NCBI GenBank assembly: GCA_023442525.1
Contig: JAEZZA010000029.1
Coordinates: forward strand, 120,061-184,060
Reading direction: 5' to 3'
Length of the DNA: 64,000 bases
Origin: Bacteroidota bacterium
GTDB taxonomy: Bacteria; Bacteroidota; Bacteroidia; Bacteroidales; UBA10428
Both the position numbers and the translations under genes were made by a program. Each line of letters opens with the position of its first letter. Position 1 is the first letter of the stretch. The notes beneath the pieces were generated by a model, which searched no databases, was not told where the DNA came from, and saw only the letters and a program-made list of their open reading frames with translations. Below are positions 52,418 through 63,200 of this stretch, piece by piece.

Positions 52418-53587
52418 ATGAAAAAGTTTATATATATACTTTTATTAATTCCTGGTATTATCCTTTCATGTGATAAGGATGTTATCTCCGATTCACAGTC
52501 GCAACAGTTTGTGAAATTCTATACCGGTTTCCCCGAATTTTCGGCAGTCGACGTAGCTGTGACAGAAAATGGTTATGCCATTGCCGGTACGGCAAAAACG
52601 CTTGCAGGCGAAGAGGATACCTGGATTTGTCTGTTACGGATTGATAAATTCGGAAATTCAATAGATTCTGCCCGGATTTATGGAAAATCAACTGGAGGTC
52701 GGGCTGAAAACAAGGCTTTCAGTATTAAGACTCTCGATGATGGAGGATTCGGCATTCTGGGTTCTGTTCGTAACAACCAGACGGGTTACCGGTCGGTGTA
52801 TTTTATAAGAACCGATTCCAATGGGGATACTCTTTTTACACGTACTATATCGAGGAATGGTGACGTTGAAGCAAGACATTTTGACGTCAGCAGTGATGAA
52901 TCATTCTATCTGGCAGGCTATTTTAATGATCCGCTCAAGAAACATGAGTTCTGGTGGTTTGGGATTGATAAATCGGGTAATGATATCCGGAATCAGCGTA
53001 CTCAAGGTTTTGAATACGATGATGAATGTAACAACCTGGCCATTTTACCCGATGGCGGATTGTTGATCTGTGGTTTTAGGGAAACTAACACAGGAGGAAT
53101 CCGGTCGTTTATAATCAGAACTAACGAAAATACTTTGTTTCTGAGGGAATTTGAAATCCCGGCGACAGTTGACGAAAATGCCAACTGTGTACTCCCGTTG
53201 GACAATAATTCATGCCTGCTTCTCGTAACATCGGAAAACAGTTCGGGATCAGTAATTAAACTGATGAGAATTGATGTAACCGCTAAAAATATAGTGTGGG
53301 AAAAATCTTATACTTCTTCATATCCCGCAACCGGAATCAAGATGATGATGGACGACCAGAATATTTATATTCTGGGAACGAGTATGATCAACAGTACAAC
53401 AAGCCTGATCACACTTTTAAAAACCGATTTGTCGGGCAATGAGATTGACCGTATCGATTTTGGCAGCGGAAGTAAACTTATGGCTTCTTCCTTCATCAGG
53501 ACTGACGATGGCGGGTTTATCATCACGGGAACCAATGTTCATCCAGAGGTAAACAATACGGCAGCAGCTCTGATCAAAACAAAGTGA
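52418..53587 (+). CDS. Lipoprotein with beta-propeller-like repeats
   Basis: A 389-residue lipoprotein; lipobox GIILSC with Cys18. The mature part contains six to seven loose repeats of about 45-50 residues, each with a pattern such as LDDGGFGILGSVRNNQTG followed by RTDSNGDTLF (also LPDGGLLICGF, TDDGGFIITG). This is typical of a bladed beta-propeller built of 'delta-60'-like repeats. It is linked to the preceding barrel gene by 2 bp, so the two are probably co-translated. An envelope-surface scaffold or ligand-binding role is inferred. Confidence 0.75.
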   Translation: MKKFIYILLLIPGIILSCDKDVISDSQSQQFVKFYTGFPEFSAVDVAVTENGYAIAGTAKTLAGEEDTWICLLRIDKFGNSIDSARIYGKSTGGRAENKAFSIKTLDDGGFGILGSVRNNQTGYRSVYFIRTDSNGDTLFTRTISRNGDVEARHFDVSSDESFYLAGYFNDPLKKHEFWWFGIDKSGNDIRNQRTQGFEYDDECNNLAILPDGGLLICGFRETNTGGIRSFIIRTNENTLFLREFEIPATVDENANCVLPLDNNSCLLLVTSENSSGSVIKLMRIDVTAKNIVWEKSYTSSYPATGIKMMMDDQNIYILGTSMINSTTSLITLLKTDLSGNEIDRIDFGSGSKLMASSFIRTDDGGFIITGTNVHPEVNNTAAALIKTK

Positions 53588-53662
53588 TTTGCCATTTTAA
53601 ACCAGCTCTTTTTTGAGTCAATCCCGGCATTTTATATAGTTCATCAAATAGTTTCAATCAAT

Positions 53663-53685
53663 TATTTTTGAAATTCATACTTTTG
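53663..53685 (+). promoter_or_regulatory. Two candidate -7 boxes upstream of the giant surface gene
   Basis: TATTTTTG at 53663-53670 and TACTTTTG at 53678-53685 both match TAnnTTTG, 65 and 50 bp before the ATG at 53736. They suggest an independent promoter for the T9SS cargo genes. Confidence 0.45.
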
Positions 53686-53735
53686 TTCTTATCAGGGATC
53701 AAACCCTCTTACCGTAAATTTTCAAACCTGTTGCT

Positions 53736-56700
53736 ATGAGAAAATTTCACATGCGGTACAGCCTTATTGCCAGCTTTGTCCTGTTATTGCTTTTAGGCTT
53801 TGCGGCAAAAGCCCAATCAGGTCCGCAAATCACAGATATCACCGGAGAAGTAATTTATGAAGGTCAGAACTTCACAGCAATTGATCTGGATGCCGTAGTT
53901 TCCGATCCTGATAACCCGCATGAAGAACTTACCTGGGTTATTTCCGAAAATAACCAGTTGCAGGTCAACCTGGACAACCATATTGCTTTTATCGAAACTC
54001 CCAATGAAAACTGGTTCGGAGAAGAAACTATTGTGTTTACCGTTTATGATCCCGACTCAAATTCGGATTCAGATGAGGCGGTATTTAAGGTTAACCCGGT
54101 AAACGACCCGCCTGTTATAACCCCAATACCCGGACTGATAATAAAGGAAGGTGAATCTTTCAGCGATTTCAATCTCGACGATTTTGTAAATGATCCCGAC
54201 GATCCGGTAGCCTCACTCACATGGTCAGTTGAAGGTAGTGAGCACCTTATAGCTACCATTCACGAAGATCATAATGTTTCAATTTTTGCAGCAGATCCCA
54301 AGTGGACCGGAGCTGAATTGTTGGCCTTCACAGTTCGTGATGCTGCCGGTGCAGAGGATACGGAAATGGCGATCTTTGGAGTGGAAAATATTAATGATAC
54401 GCCAGTATCGGATGATGACAGCTACCAGGTGAACGAGGGGGCTACCTTAAGCACTCCCGCGCCGGGAGTGCTCTCAAACGATTCTGACGCAGATGGCGAT
54501 CCATTGTCTGCTGTACTGGTTGATCCCCCGGCTCATTCATCGCCATTTACTCTGAATTCCGACGGTTCGTTTAACTATACCCATAACGGCAGCGAAACCA
54601 CATCGGATCAGTTCACTTACAGGGCCTACGATGGAACAGCATACAGTAATACGGTTACTGTTACAATTACGATTACTCCGGTAAACGACGCCCCGGTTGC
54701 CAAAAATGATACCTATACCGTTGCAGAAGGAGGTACGCTCAGTATTGATGCAGCATCGGGTGTTTTAAACAACGACACCGATGCCGAAAACAATCTCCTT
54801 ACAGCTCAAAAAATCTCCGATCCTGAAAATGGAACACTGACACTCAATCCCAACGGCTCTTTCCTTTATATTCACAATGGTTCTGAAACACCAATAACGG
54901 ATCAGTTCACTTACAGGGCTAATGATGGTGCCGCAAATAGTATACCGGCAACAGTTACAATCAACATTACACCACAGAACGATAACCCTGTTCTATTCAA
55001 CGCGGGGCTGCCAACGATCATCTTCGTCGAAGACAATGGAGCTGTGAAGTTAGTTGAGAACGTATCAATTGCAGATGGTGATCATACAAACCTGATATCA
55101 GCCCAGGTAAGCATCGCCTCTCCATTACCAGAGGATCAGCTTGGTTTTACATCTGTTCCGGCGATTAGCGGAAGCTATTCGGGGGGTACTCTTACACTTA
55201 CCGGAAATGCTACATTAGCCAATTACACTACAGTATTAAGATCGGTTACCTACAATAATACAAGTGATGCTCCCAATACTTCCAGCCGCACCATTTCTAT
55301 CTATGTTTCAGATGGCGTGGGTATAAGTAATACCATTACAAAAACGGTAACCATTACTCCGAAAAACGACCCACCTGTTCTTATAAACATTGAATCCGCT
55401 GCCCTTCAATATACCGAAGGTAGTGGCCAGGTAAATATTACCAATACTTTAGACATTACCGACCCGGATGTTTCAACATATACTTCGGCTCTTATCCAAA
55501 TATCCGCTAACTATCAGAACGGGCAGGATGTACTCTTGTTCAGCAATGGCTTTGGATTGGACGGTTCATGGAGCCCGTCAAACGGAGAACTGACTCTTAG
55601 CGGAAATACCACTTTGGCGCAGATGCGAGATGCACTTCGTTCGGTAAAATATGAAAATACCAGCAAGAATCCTTCCATTAATCCACGCACTATAAGTATC
55701 AAGATTTCTGACGGCGAAGCCAGTAATACGGTTACACGCACTATTAATTTAACAAATACCAACAATCCACCGGTGCTTTCCGGTATGAGTGCATCTCCAA
55801 TTAATTATACTGAAAACGGAAGTCCTGTCGTCCTCGCAGGTAATCTTAACGTAACTGATGACGACAATTCCACGCTAAATTCTGCTACGATAAGCTTTAA
55901 ATCAGGCTTTAAGCAGGGACAGGACATACTTACATATACAAATACGGTAGGTATAACCGGAAACTATAATGCTCTCACAGGAGTTCTAACTCTAAATGGC
56001 GCGGTATCACCCGCTGTTTATCAGGGTGTATTGCGCAGTGTGAAGTACGAGAATTCGAGTGACAGCCCGGATATTACCAATCGAGTTATTACATTCATTG
56101 TAAACGATGGAACTGTGAATAGTGATCCTGCTGAAATAACCCTTATCATTATACCAGTCGACGACCCACCGGTTGCATCCAATTTATCCATAGCAGCACC
56201 TGATAATAAGGTTGGCACCGTTCATACGGGTAAATTTGATTATTCTGATCCGGATGGCGATCCGGCCGGGACCCATATCTATCAGTGGTATCGTTCACCA
56301 TTCATGAATGGCTCTTCGCCTGTACTCATACCAGGTGCTACGGCTGCAACCTACAGGCCGGTAAAAGCGGATGGAGGATCTTTTATAGGATTCGAAGTAA
56401 CTCCGGTGGATAATGACGGTACACCGGGCTCAAAGGTCAGAACCACCTCCTTCAGTTACATCAATGCTGCTCCTGTTGCATCGAATGTTCACATACACGC
56501 ACCGAAATCAATCCCCGGGGAAACTATCAGCGGACGTTTCAACTATTTTGATAAAGATTCCGACCCGCGTGGAAATGCTATTTACAGATGGTACCGGTCG
56601 AACGTACCCAATCCGACGACTGCATCACCAGGAACATTGATATCCTTAGATTCAACCTATCGTTTACGTGCTGCAGAATCCGGCAGATATATCTGGTTCA

Positions 56701-59700
56701 GGGTAAGTCCGGTTGCCACAGTTGGCTCATCGCCCGGCGATTCGGTATGGAGCAGCATTATCGGACCAATAGGCTCTTATACGGCAAATATTTCGGGCAG
56801 CAGTACCTACTGTGTTGGTGCTGATATGCCCATAAACCTTACAATAACCGGAGGTGAGTCTCCGTACCAGGCTACACTTCACAGAACCGGCACTCTTCCC
56901 AAGGATACTGTAATTAGTGATATACTTTTATCGTCACGGGTTATTCATGTAAAAATACCCGGAAACTATACATTAGTAAGTGTTACGGATAAAGCCGGTG
57001 ATTTAGCGGATATATCTGCATCTGCTCCAGTGGAACTTATAGTAAATCCCAAATCGAGGGCATTGATTACCGGCTCCACCAGTATTTGTCAGGGAGCAGA
57101 AACACATACATCCCTCTCTCTTGACTTTTTATCAGGTACCTCTCCCTGGAATGTAACCATCCGCAGAGGTGAAACCGCAACTAACGATACTATTATCTCC
57201 GGAATCACCAACGATCCGTATATATTTACATCAAGGATAATTGGCCCGGGTCCCACACGGCATCGTGTAGTGGCAATTTCCGATGCCAACAATTGCCCCG
57301 GTGACACCACATCCGGATCGGCATGGCTCAGGTATAAAACCAGTCCGGTTGCTGTAATTTCCGGTACAGATAGTATATGTCCCGGCGAAACGGCCTTGAT
57401 TTCGGTACGACTTACATCAGGGACAAAACCCTGGAGTTTCACCTATCAGCGTAACGGAGTAAATGCAGGTACTTATGCCAATATAACCGGTGACGTTCAG
57501 ACCTTTACAGTTTCGCAGCAAGGTACTTATACCCTGTCGGTTGTTTCTGACTCGAGTGGCTCAGGTTGTGGTACCGGGCAGGCAGTAATATCGCATTACA
57601 CCCTGCCAACTGCAAGTATTAGCGGCACAGCTACCATCTGCGAGCACACCTCAACTAACCTGAATGTGACACTAACCGGGAAATCACCCTGGAGATTCGG
57701 TTTTCACAGGAACTTTAACCAGGATTCCACAGAAATTGAAAATGTAGTCAGCAATCCGCGTATGGTACCGGTTCGAAAGGCAGGTACATACAGGCTGTAT
57801 GAAGTGATCGACCGCAACGGATGTAAGGGGACTACATCCGGAAGCGCCGTAATTACATTGACTCCCGCACCCGAGGTAACAATATCGGGGTTAAAGAAAG
57901 CATATAATTATGAAGAAAGCGAAATTGTAACCTTGACAGGTACACCGGCCGGTGGAGAATTCCATGGTACCGGCGTCTATGGTAATTATTTCTTTCCTAT
58001 TCTTGCAGGGCTGGGTACACACAATATTACTTACAGATATCAGGAATCACCCGGAACTTGCTGGGGTTACGACACGGTTGTTGTTTCCGTACTCGAATCC
58101 AATGCAATCATCACATTTGAGGACGACCGTACCAAATACTGCCGTAACGATGCTCCATTTTTGGTAACCGGAGTAAACCTTGAAGATGACATCGGAATGT
58201 TTACCATAAGTGGTGGTGCAGGAATTGTAGACCATGGAAATAATACAGCCACGGTATACCCCGGTCTCCTGAATCCAAACAGGTATGTGATAACCTATAC
58301 TTACTTTTACGGTGGTGACCCATTCCACCGTCAGGCTGAATTCGATATCGGGCCTGCCCCTGTAGCCAACTTTACCTGGGCAACCGAATGTTATCACGAA
58401 GGTCAGTATATCGAATTTAAAAATTCTTCTTCATCCTCATTTGGTTACCTCACCGATACCAGTTATTTCTGGAATATTAAGAACCTGATCATCGGGAGTA
58501 ATTATGTTTATCATACCGACAGTACCCGGGATATCGAATATTCCTTCCCGCGTGACGGAAAGTACGAAATCGGTCTGAGAATTGTAAATTCATACGGATG
58601 TTCTGACACTGCAGTGAAAGTTTTAAATCTGAGACCTACACATAAACTGACTGAAAGATATACGGAGAATTTTGCACTGCATCCATTATCGTGGCAAAGT
58701 AGTGGCGCAACAGCCGTAAACAGCTGGAAACTGGGGAATCCGTCAAAACATGATATACCACCCAGAGGCTTTTCCGGCGCCTTCAACGACACGGCATGCT
58801 GGTATACTAAAATAACAAAGATTCCGTCTCCCCTTGAAAATTCATGGGTAACAAGCCCCTGTTTCGATTTCTCCGATTCGGAACGTCCGATGCTCACCAT
58901 GCAAATCTGGCGCCTGTTTAATTCAAACCGTGATGGAGCCAACATACAATTCACTGCTGACAGCGGTAAAACATGGCAACTGATAGGTGAGATCGGCGAC
59001 GGCGAAAACTGGTACAATACATCGAACATACGAGGTGAACCGGGAGGAAAAGACGATGGATGGTCGAATTATGACGGTGCAAGCAACGATAATAACTGGG
59101 TAAGGGCAAGGCATGGACTCGACTTCCTTAAAGGAATGAAAGACGTGCAGTTCCGTATTGCTTATGGATCAGACGGAACACCTCAGAATAACGACGGTAT
59201 AGCTTTCGATGATTTTACAATCAGCGAACGCACCAAAATGACCCTGATTGAACATTTCACCAACACCGGATTATCAGGAGGAAGCAAAGCCGATTCAATT
59301 CTTGATCTTTTTGCGGGACAGTATGGAATGCATGCCATCGACATCCAGTATCATACCTCAAATCCTTCGGGCGATCCATTTTACGAGGATAATCCGATGA
59401 TCCCGACATCACGGCAGTTCTATTACGGAATATCTGCAGTTCCTTATGCCGTTGTAGACGGCGGAACGGTGAACAGGCATCTGGTCGATTTTAAAGCCGA
59501 ATCCAGGCCTTTTGATAAGAACGTAATTATCAAACAATCGTTATCCGACAGCAAGTTCCAGATAAGTGTGAATGCCTCAAGAAGTGGGGACATGCTGAAC
59601 TCAAGTGTCAGGATCATTGCCAACCAACCACTTCCGCTATTGGAACTCTCTGTTCGGACCGTGGTAGTGGAAAGTATGGTACGTGGCATATCGGGAACCA

Positions 59701-60209
59701 ACCGGGACACGGTTTTTCGGAATATTGTAAGAACAATGCTCCCGGATGCTGCAGGGACTACTCTATATAAATCATGGAGTTACACCGAAGATCTTGAAAT
59801 AAACGATGCATGGGAAATTGAAAATGTAATTGATGTCAGCCGGTTAATTGTTGTTGCATTTATTCAGAATGAGGCAACCCGCGAAATCTTCAATGTTGCA
59901 GTTGACACGGTCGACATTCTTGATTCATCGGGTGAACAGGTGCCTTTACCTGCAAACGATGAAGGTTTTAACGTTTATCCGAACCCGGCAAGAGAATTTG
60001 CCATTGTTCAACTGGTTAACCGGGCCGAAAATGCCATAACCTTAGAACTATTCAATAATACAGGATCACTGGTGTATTCATCAAAAATAAACCGTGGTGA
60101 GAATTCCGCCATATTGCCAGTTGATATTTTACCCGACGGTTTATATCTGATGAGATTAACAACAGGGAACCGCCTTTTGGGAATAAGGAAACTGTTGGTT
60201 GCAAAATAA
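53736..60209 (+). CDS. Giant T9SS-exported surface protein (cadherin-like, Ig-like, PKD, Omp28-like)
   Basis: A 2,157-residue protein with a signal peptide (about 1-27). Residues about 30-220 hold two cadherin-like domains with NPVNDPPV-type linkers; about 225-410 two VCBS/cadherin-like units (GVLSNDSDADGDPL, PVNDAPVAKND). Residues about 410-775 hold three repeats with the motif LTLSGNTTLAQMRDALRSVKY. Ig/SprB-like domains with CxG motifs follow to about 1,530, then a PKD domain (about 1,542-1,632), a MAM/CBM-like lectin fold (about 1,650-1,830) and an Omp28/thioredoxin-like domain (LIEHFTNTGLSGGSKADS, 1,834 on). The end (about 2,076-2,157; NVYPNPAREFA ... GLYLMRL) is a type A T9SS sorting domain. 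It is probably a cell-surface adhesin or scaffold. Confidence 0.86.
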   Translation: MRKFHMRYSLIASFVLLLLLGFAAKAQSGPQITDITGEVIYEGQNFTAIDLDAVVSDPDNPHEELTWVISENNQLQVNLDNHIAFIETPNENWFGEETIVFTVYDPDSNSDSDEAVFKVNPVNDPPVITPIPGLIIKEGESFSDFNLDDFVNDPDDPVASLTWSVEGSEHLIATIHEDHNVSIFAADPKWTGAELLAFTVRDAAGAEDTEMAIFGVENINDTPVSDDDSYQVNEGATLSTPAPGVLSNDSDADGDPLSAVLVDPPAHSSPFTLNSDGSFNYTHNGSETTSDQFTYRAYDGTAYSNTVTVTITITPVNDAPVAKNDTYTVAEGGTLSIDAASGVLNNDTDAENNLLTAQKISDPENGTLTLNPNGSFLYIHNGSETPITDQFTYRANDGAANSIPATVTINITPQNDNPVLFNAGLPTIIFVEDNGAVKLVENVSIADGDHTNLISAQVSIASPLPEDQLGFTSVPAISGSYSGGTLTLTGNATLANYTTVLRSVTYNNTSDAPNTSSRTISIYVSDGVGISNTITKTVTITPKNDPPVLINIESAALQYTEGSGQVNITNTLDITDPDVSTYTSALIQISANYQNGQDVLLFSNGFGLDGSWSPSNGELTLSGNTTLAQMRDALRSVKYENTSKNPSINPRTISIKISDGEASNTVTRTINLTNTNNPPVLSGMSASPINYTENGSPVVLAGNLNVTDDDNSTLNSATISFKSGFKQGQDILTYTNTVGITGNYNALTGVLTLNGAVSPAVYQGVLRSVKYENSSDSPDITNRVITFIVNDGTVNSDPAEITLIIIPVDDPPVASNLSIAAPDNKVGTVHTGKFDYSDPDGDPAGTHIYQWYRSPFMNGSSPVLIPGATAATYRPVKADGGSFIGFEVTPVDNDGTPGSKVRTTSFSYINAAPVASNVHIHAPKSIPGETISGRFNYFDKDSDPRGNAIYRWYRSNVPNPTTASPGTLISLDSTYRLRAAESGRYIWFRVSPVATVGSSPGDSVWSSIIGPIGSYTANISGSSTYCVGADMPINLTITGGESPYQATLHRTGTLPKDTVISDILLSSRVIHVKIPGNYTLVSVTDKAGDLADISASAPVELIVNPKSRALITGSTSICQGAETHTSLSLDFLSGTSPWNVTIRRGETATNDTIISGITNDPYIFTSRIIGPGPTRHRVVAISDANNCPGDTTSGSAWLRYKTSPVAVISGTDSICPGETALISVRLTSGTKPWSFTYQRNGVNAGTYANITGDVQTFTVSQQGTYTLSVVSDSSGSGCGTGQAVISHYTLPTASISGTATICEHTSTNLNVTLTGKSPWRFGFHRNFNQDSTEIENVVSNPRMVPVRKAGTYRLYEVIDRNGCKGTTSGSAVITLTPAPEVTISGLKKAYNYEESEIVTLTGTPAGGEFHGTGVYGNYFFPILAGLGTHNITYRYQESPGTCWGYDTVVVSVLESNAIITFEDDRTKYCRNDAPFLVTGVNLEDDIGMFTISGGAGIVDHGNNTATVYPGLLNPNRYVITYTYFYGGDPFHRQAEFDIGPAPVANFTWATECYHEGQYIEFKNSSSSSFGYLTDTSYFWNIKNLIIGSNYVYHTDSTRDIEYSFPRDGKYEIGLRIVNSYGCSDTAVKVLNLRPTHKLTERYTENFALHPLSWQSSGATAVNSWKLGNPSKHDIPPRGFSGAFNDTACWYTKITKIPSPLENSWVTSPCFDFSDSERPMLTMQIWRLFNSNRDGANIQFTADSGKTWQLIGEIGDGENWYNTSNIRGEPGGKDDGWSNYDGASNDNNWVRARHGLDFLKGMKDVQFRIAYGSDGTPQNNDGIAFDDFTISERTKMTLIEHFTNTGLSGGSKADSILDLFAGQYGMHAIDIQYHTSNPSGDPFYEDNPMIPTSRQFYYGISAVPYAVVDGGTVNRHLVDFKAESRPFDKNVIIKQSLSDSKFQISVNASRSGDMLNSSVRIIANQPLPLLELSVRTVVVESMVRGISGTNRDTVFRNIVRTMLPDAAGTTLYKSWSYTEDLEINDAWEIENVIDVSRLIVVAFIQNEATREIFNVAVDTVDILDSSGEQVPLPANDEGFNVYPNPAREFAIVQLVNRAENAITLELFNNTGSLVYSSKINRGENSAILPVDILPDGLYLMRLTTGNRLLGIRKLLVAK

Positions 60210-60216
60210 CTTTTCA

Positions 60217-60245
60217 CCCCTGCCGCTGTTACTAAGTGGCAGGGT
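60217..60245 (+). terminator. Hairpin between the two giant cargo genes
   Basis: A 7-bp stem CCCTGCC / GGCAGGG with a 13-nt loop, 8 bp after the giant protein's stop. It lacks a poly-T run and may be partial attenuation or a message-stabilising fold. Confidence 0.45.
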
Positions 60246-60295
60246 TAAAGAATAGTACCCTGCTTTGCGTTACAATCGCAAAAATTTTCACGGCT

Positions 60296-63200
60296 ATGAA
60301 TGGTACCCGATTAATCCTGCCCTTACTGATCATTTCCGGATTATTATTTATTCCGGAATTCTTTTCCACCATCAAAGGACAACTGGTTTTGTCGGATATA
60401 GAAACCTCGGTTTTACAGTATAAAATAGGCAATTCTCCTGTAAAGGTCACCAATTCAATACGTGTTGACGGCCGAAACATTATTTCCGCCACTATTAGTA
60501 TCTCCTCCGGGTATGCCCGCGGTTCCGACATGTTGAGTTACAAGGGTACCAGATTTTCAGCCTCCTGGAATGAAGCAAATGGAGAATTGACACTTTCCGG
60601 ACTCGGCGCCGCAAATAATTATCGCGAAGCCTTACGAAACATTTTTTTTGAAACAACTTCAAACCCGGGTAACCGGGTAATTTCATTTACAATTTCGAGT
60701 TGGTTCACCAAAAGCAATACCGTTTCACGAACAGTAAATGTTGAATCACCAAATACCGCCCCTGTTCTGGGGAATGTTTCAGCCGACCCCGCAGTTTACT
60801 GTGTAAATGATGAAAGCATATTAATTGTGGAATCAATAACTGTCAATGACAAGGATTCTGAAATCCTCACCTCGGCATTGATTGAAATTTCTCTCGGTTA
60901 TTCAGTTAATGAAGATATGCTGCTTTTCACCAATATGAACGGAATAACCGGTTCGTGGAACAGTACCAACGGTCAGTTGACACTAACGGGGAACGCATCA
61001 GTGGCAAACTACCAGGAAGCATTGCGGAGTGTAAGGTTTCAGAATAAAAATCCTGAAAATCCGCACGCCGGTTTCCATGAAATTACTTTTAGGATAAGCG
61101 ATGGAATTGCATGGAGCAATAAGATATCCCGGTCGGTAACACATCCGGTTCCTACTGCTGCCATTTCAGGCGACTTTTCAATTTGCATCGGAGAGCTGGC
61201 CTCACTACCGGTTACTTTTACCGGTACGGGACCATGGAATTTCAGTTATAGGCTAAACTCGGGACAGCAAGTTACCTTACACAGTATTACGTCAAATCCA
61301 TATTCATTGCCGGTAGGAGATCCGGGCTCTTATACGTTGGTTTCGGTTAACGACAAGTTTTGTCCCGGTAAAACCTCCGGAAGCGCGATGGTAAGCCTGA
61401 AACCGGAGCCGGAGGTGAAGATTACCGGTTTGAATGCTGTTTATTCAAAGGAATCTACCGAAATGATACCCTTAACTGCTGAGCCTTCGGGTGGTGTGTT
61501 TTCAGGACCCGGTGTGATACCATTAGGACAGGACTGGGTCTTCCTGCCTTCGCTTCCGGCGCCAGGTATAATCCATATAGTGTATAAATACCGGCCCGAT
61601 GAATTGTCGTGTTATGGATATGACACAGCTGAAGTAAGAATTGTGGAGAAAACTGCCGCTATTGAAACCGAAGGAAACCGTACAAAGTTTTGTATCAACG
61701 ACAAACCGTTTGGAGTTACCGGAATCAATCTTCTGAATAACTCCTTTGGAACTTTCTCAATCACAGGCGGGAAAGGACTTGTCGATCACGGAAACAACAC
61801 GGCAACTGTTTATCCCGATTCAGTATCGATCAATGTATATGTCATCTCTTATACACCTCCCGATGGTTTTACCACTACAATGGAAATAGAATTTGGAAAT
61901 CCCCTTAAAGCAGATTTCACATGGGATAAAGAATGCTTTGAACCCGGATCGCCGATAAGCTTTATAAATACATCAACATCTCCTTTCGGATTTCTGACCG
62001 GTAAAAGTTACAGTTGGAAAATCAACACCGGAAGTGATTCTGTCCAACTCACCACCGAAGATATATCTTATGCATTCACAGAAGCCGGCAATTACACGGT
62101 GGAACTAAAAGTAACCAATTCTAATGGCTGTGTGAATCAAACAAGCAAAGTATATTCTTTAAGGCCCGTTTATGCTCTGGCCGACCTCAATTACACTGAT
62201 AATTTCGAAACCTTAAGAGAATGGGATTCGGGTCACGATCCGTCATGGGCGACAAATAGTTGGGTATTGGGGAAACCCGAAATGCTGGCCAATGGATTTT
62301 CAAGTCCTCATTCAGGCGAAACCTGCTGGTTTACAAATATCGAAGTGAATCCGGCTCCCCGCGAATATTCCTGGATTACAAGTCCCTGTTTCGATTTCAG
62401 AGGCACAGAAAAACCGACACTTGTGGCAAACATCCGGAGATCTTTTACCGACACGCGCGACGGGGCAAATATCAGTTATACGATTGACAATGGCCTTCAT
62501 TGGAATCTGGTAGGAAACCTCAACGACGGTATTAATTGGTTTAACTCGTATTTTGGTAATCCCGGAGCACAATCGCAAGGGTGGACCTCAATTATTGATA
62601 ATGAATGGGTTGAATCGAGGCATATCTTGGACTTCCTTAAAGGTGAGAAAAATGTACAGTTCAGGGTAAACTTTATTACCAGTGGCGGTGCAATCGGTAA
62701 TAAGGGAATTGCCGTTGACGATATTAAAATTGTTGGAAGAAACCGTACGATACTGGTTGAACATTTCACAAATATATCTGCACTGGCAAACAATGCAGAC
62801 AACATGCTGAATGAGGTGGCTCAGAACGCAGGAAGCGGACTGATTGACCTTCATTATCATATTTCCGATCCTGATGATCCCTTTTATCTTTTCAACCCGG
62901 TTCCTTCGGATACGCGACAGTTTTATTACGGTATATCCGGTGCTCCCTATTCAATCATAAATGGGGGTACGCATCAAAACCAGCATTTTGATTATGTACA
63001 CACTGTCATCACACAATCGCAGGTAGGTATTGAATCGCTGTATGAAAGTGATTTCGATTTAAAAGTTACTTCAATGCACTATGATGATCGGCTTTACGCT
63101 GAAATTGTGGTTACGGCACTTCAGGATGTTCCGCTGATTGAATTATCTGTGCGGACAGTTGTTTTTGAACCCATGATCATTGACAGCAACATTACAGATG

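Noticed and set aside
43553..53587. CBASS or Thoeris defence system
   Set aside because: No CD-NTase cyclase and no SLOG/macro-domain ThsA-like partner are present; TIR plus nSTAND is a different layout.
58511..59029. Antisense open frame within the giant surface gene
   Set aside because: It overlaps conserved PKD and lectin-like coding sequence and encodes nothing recognisable.
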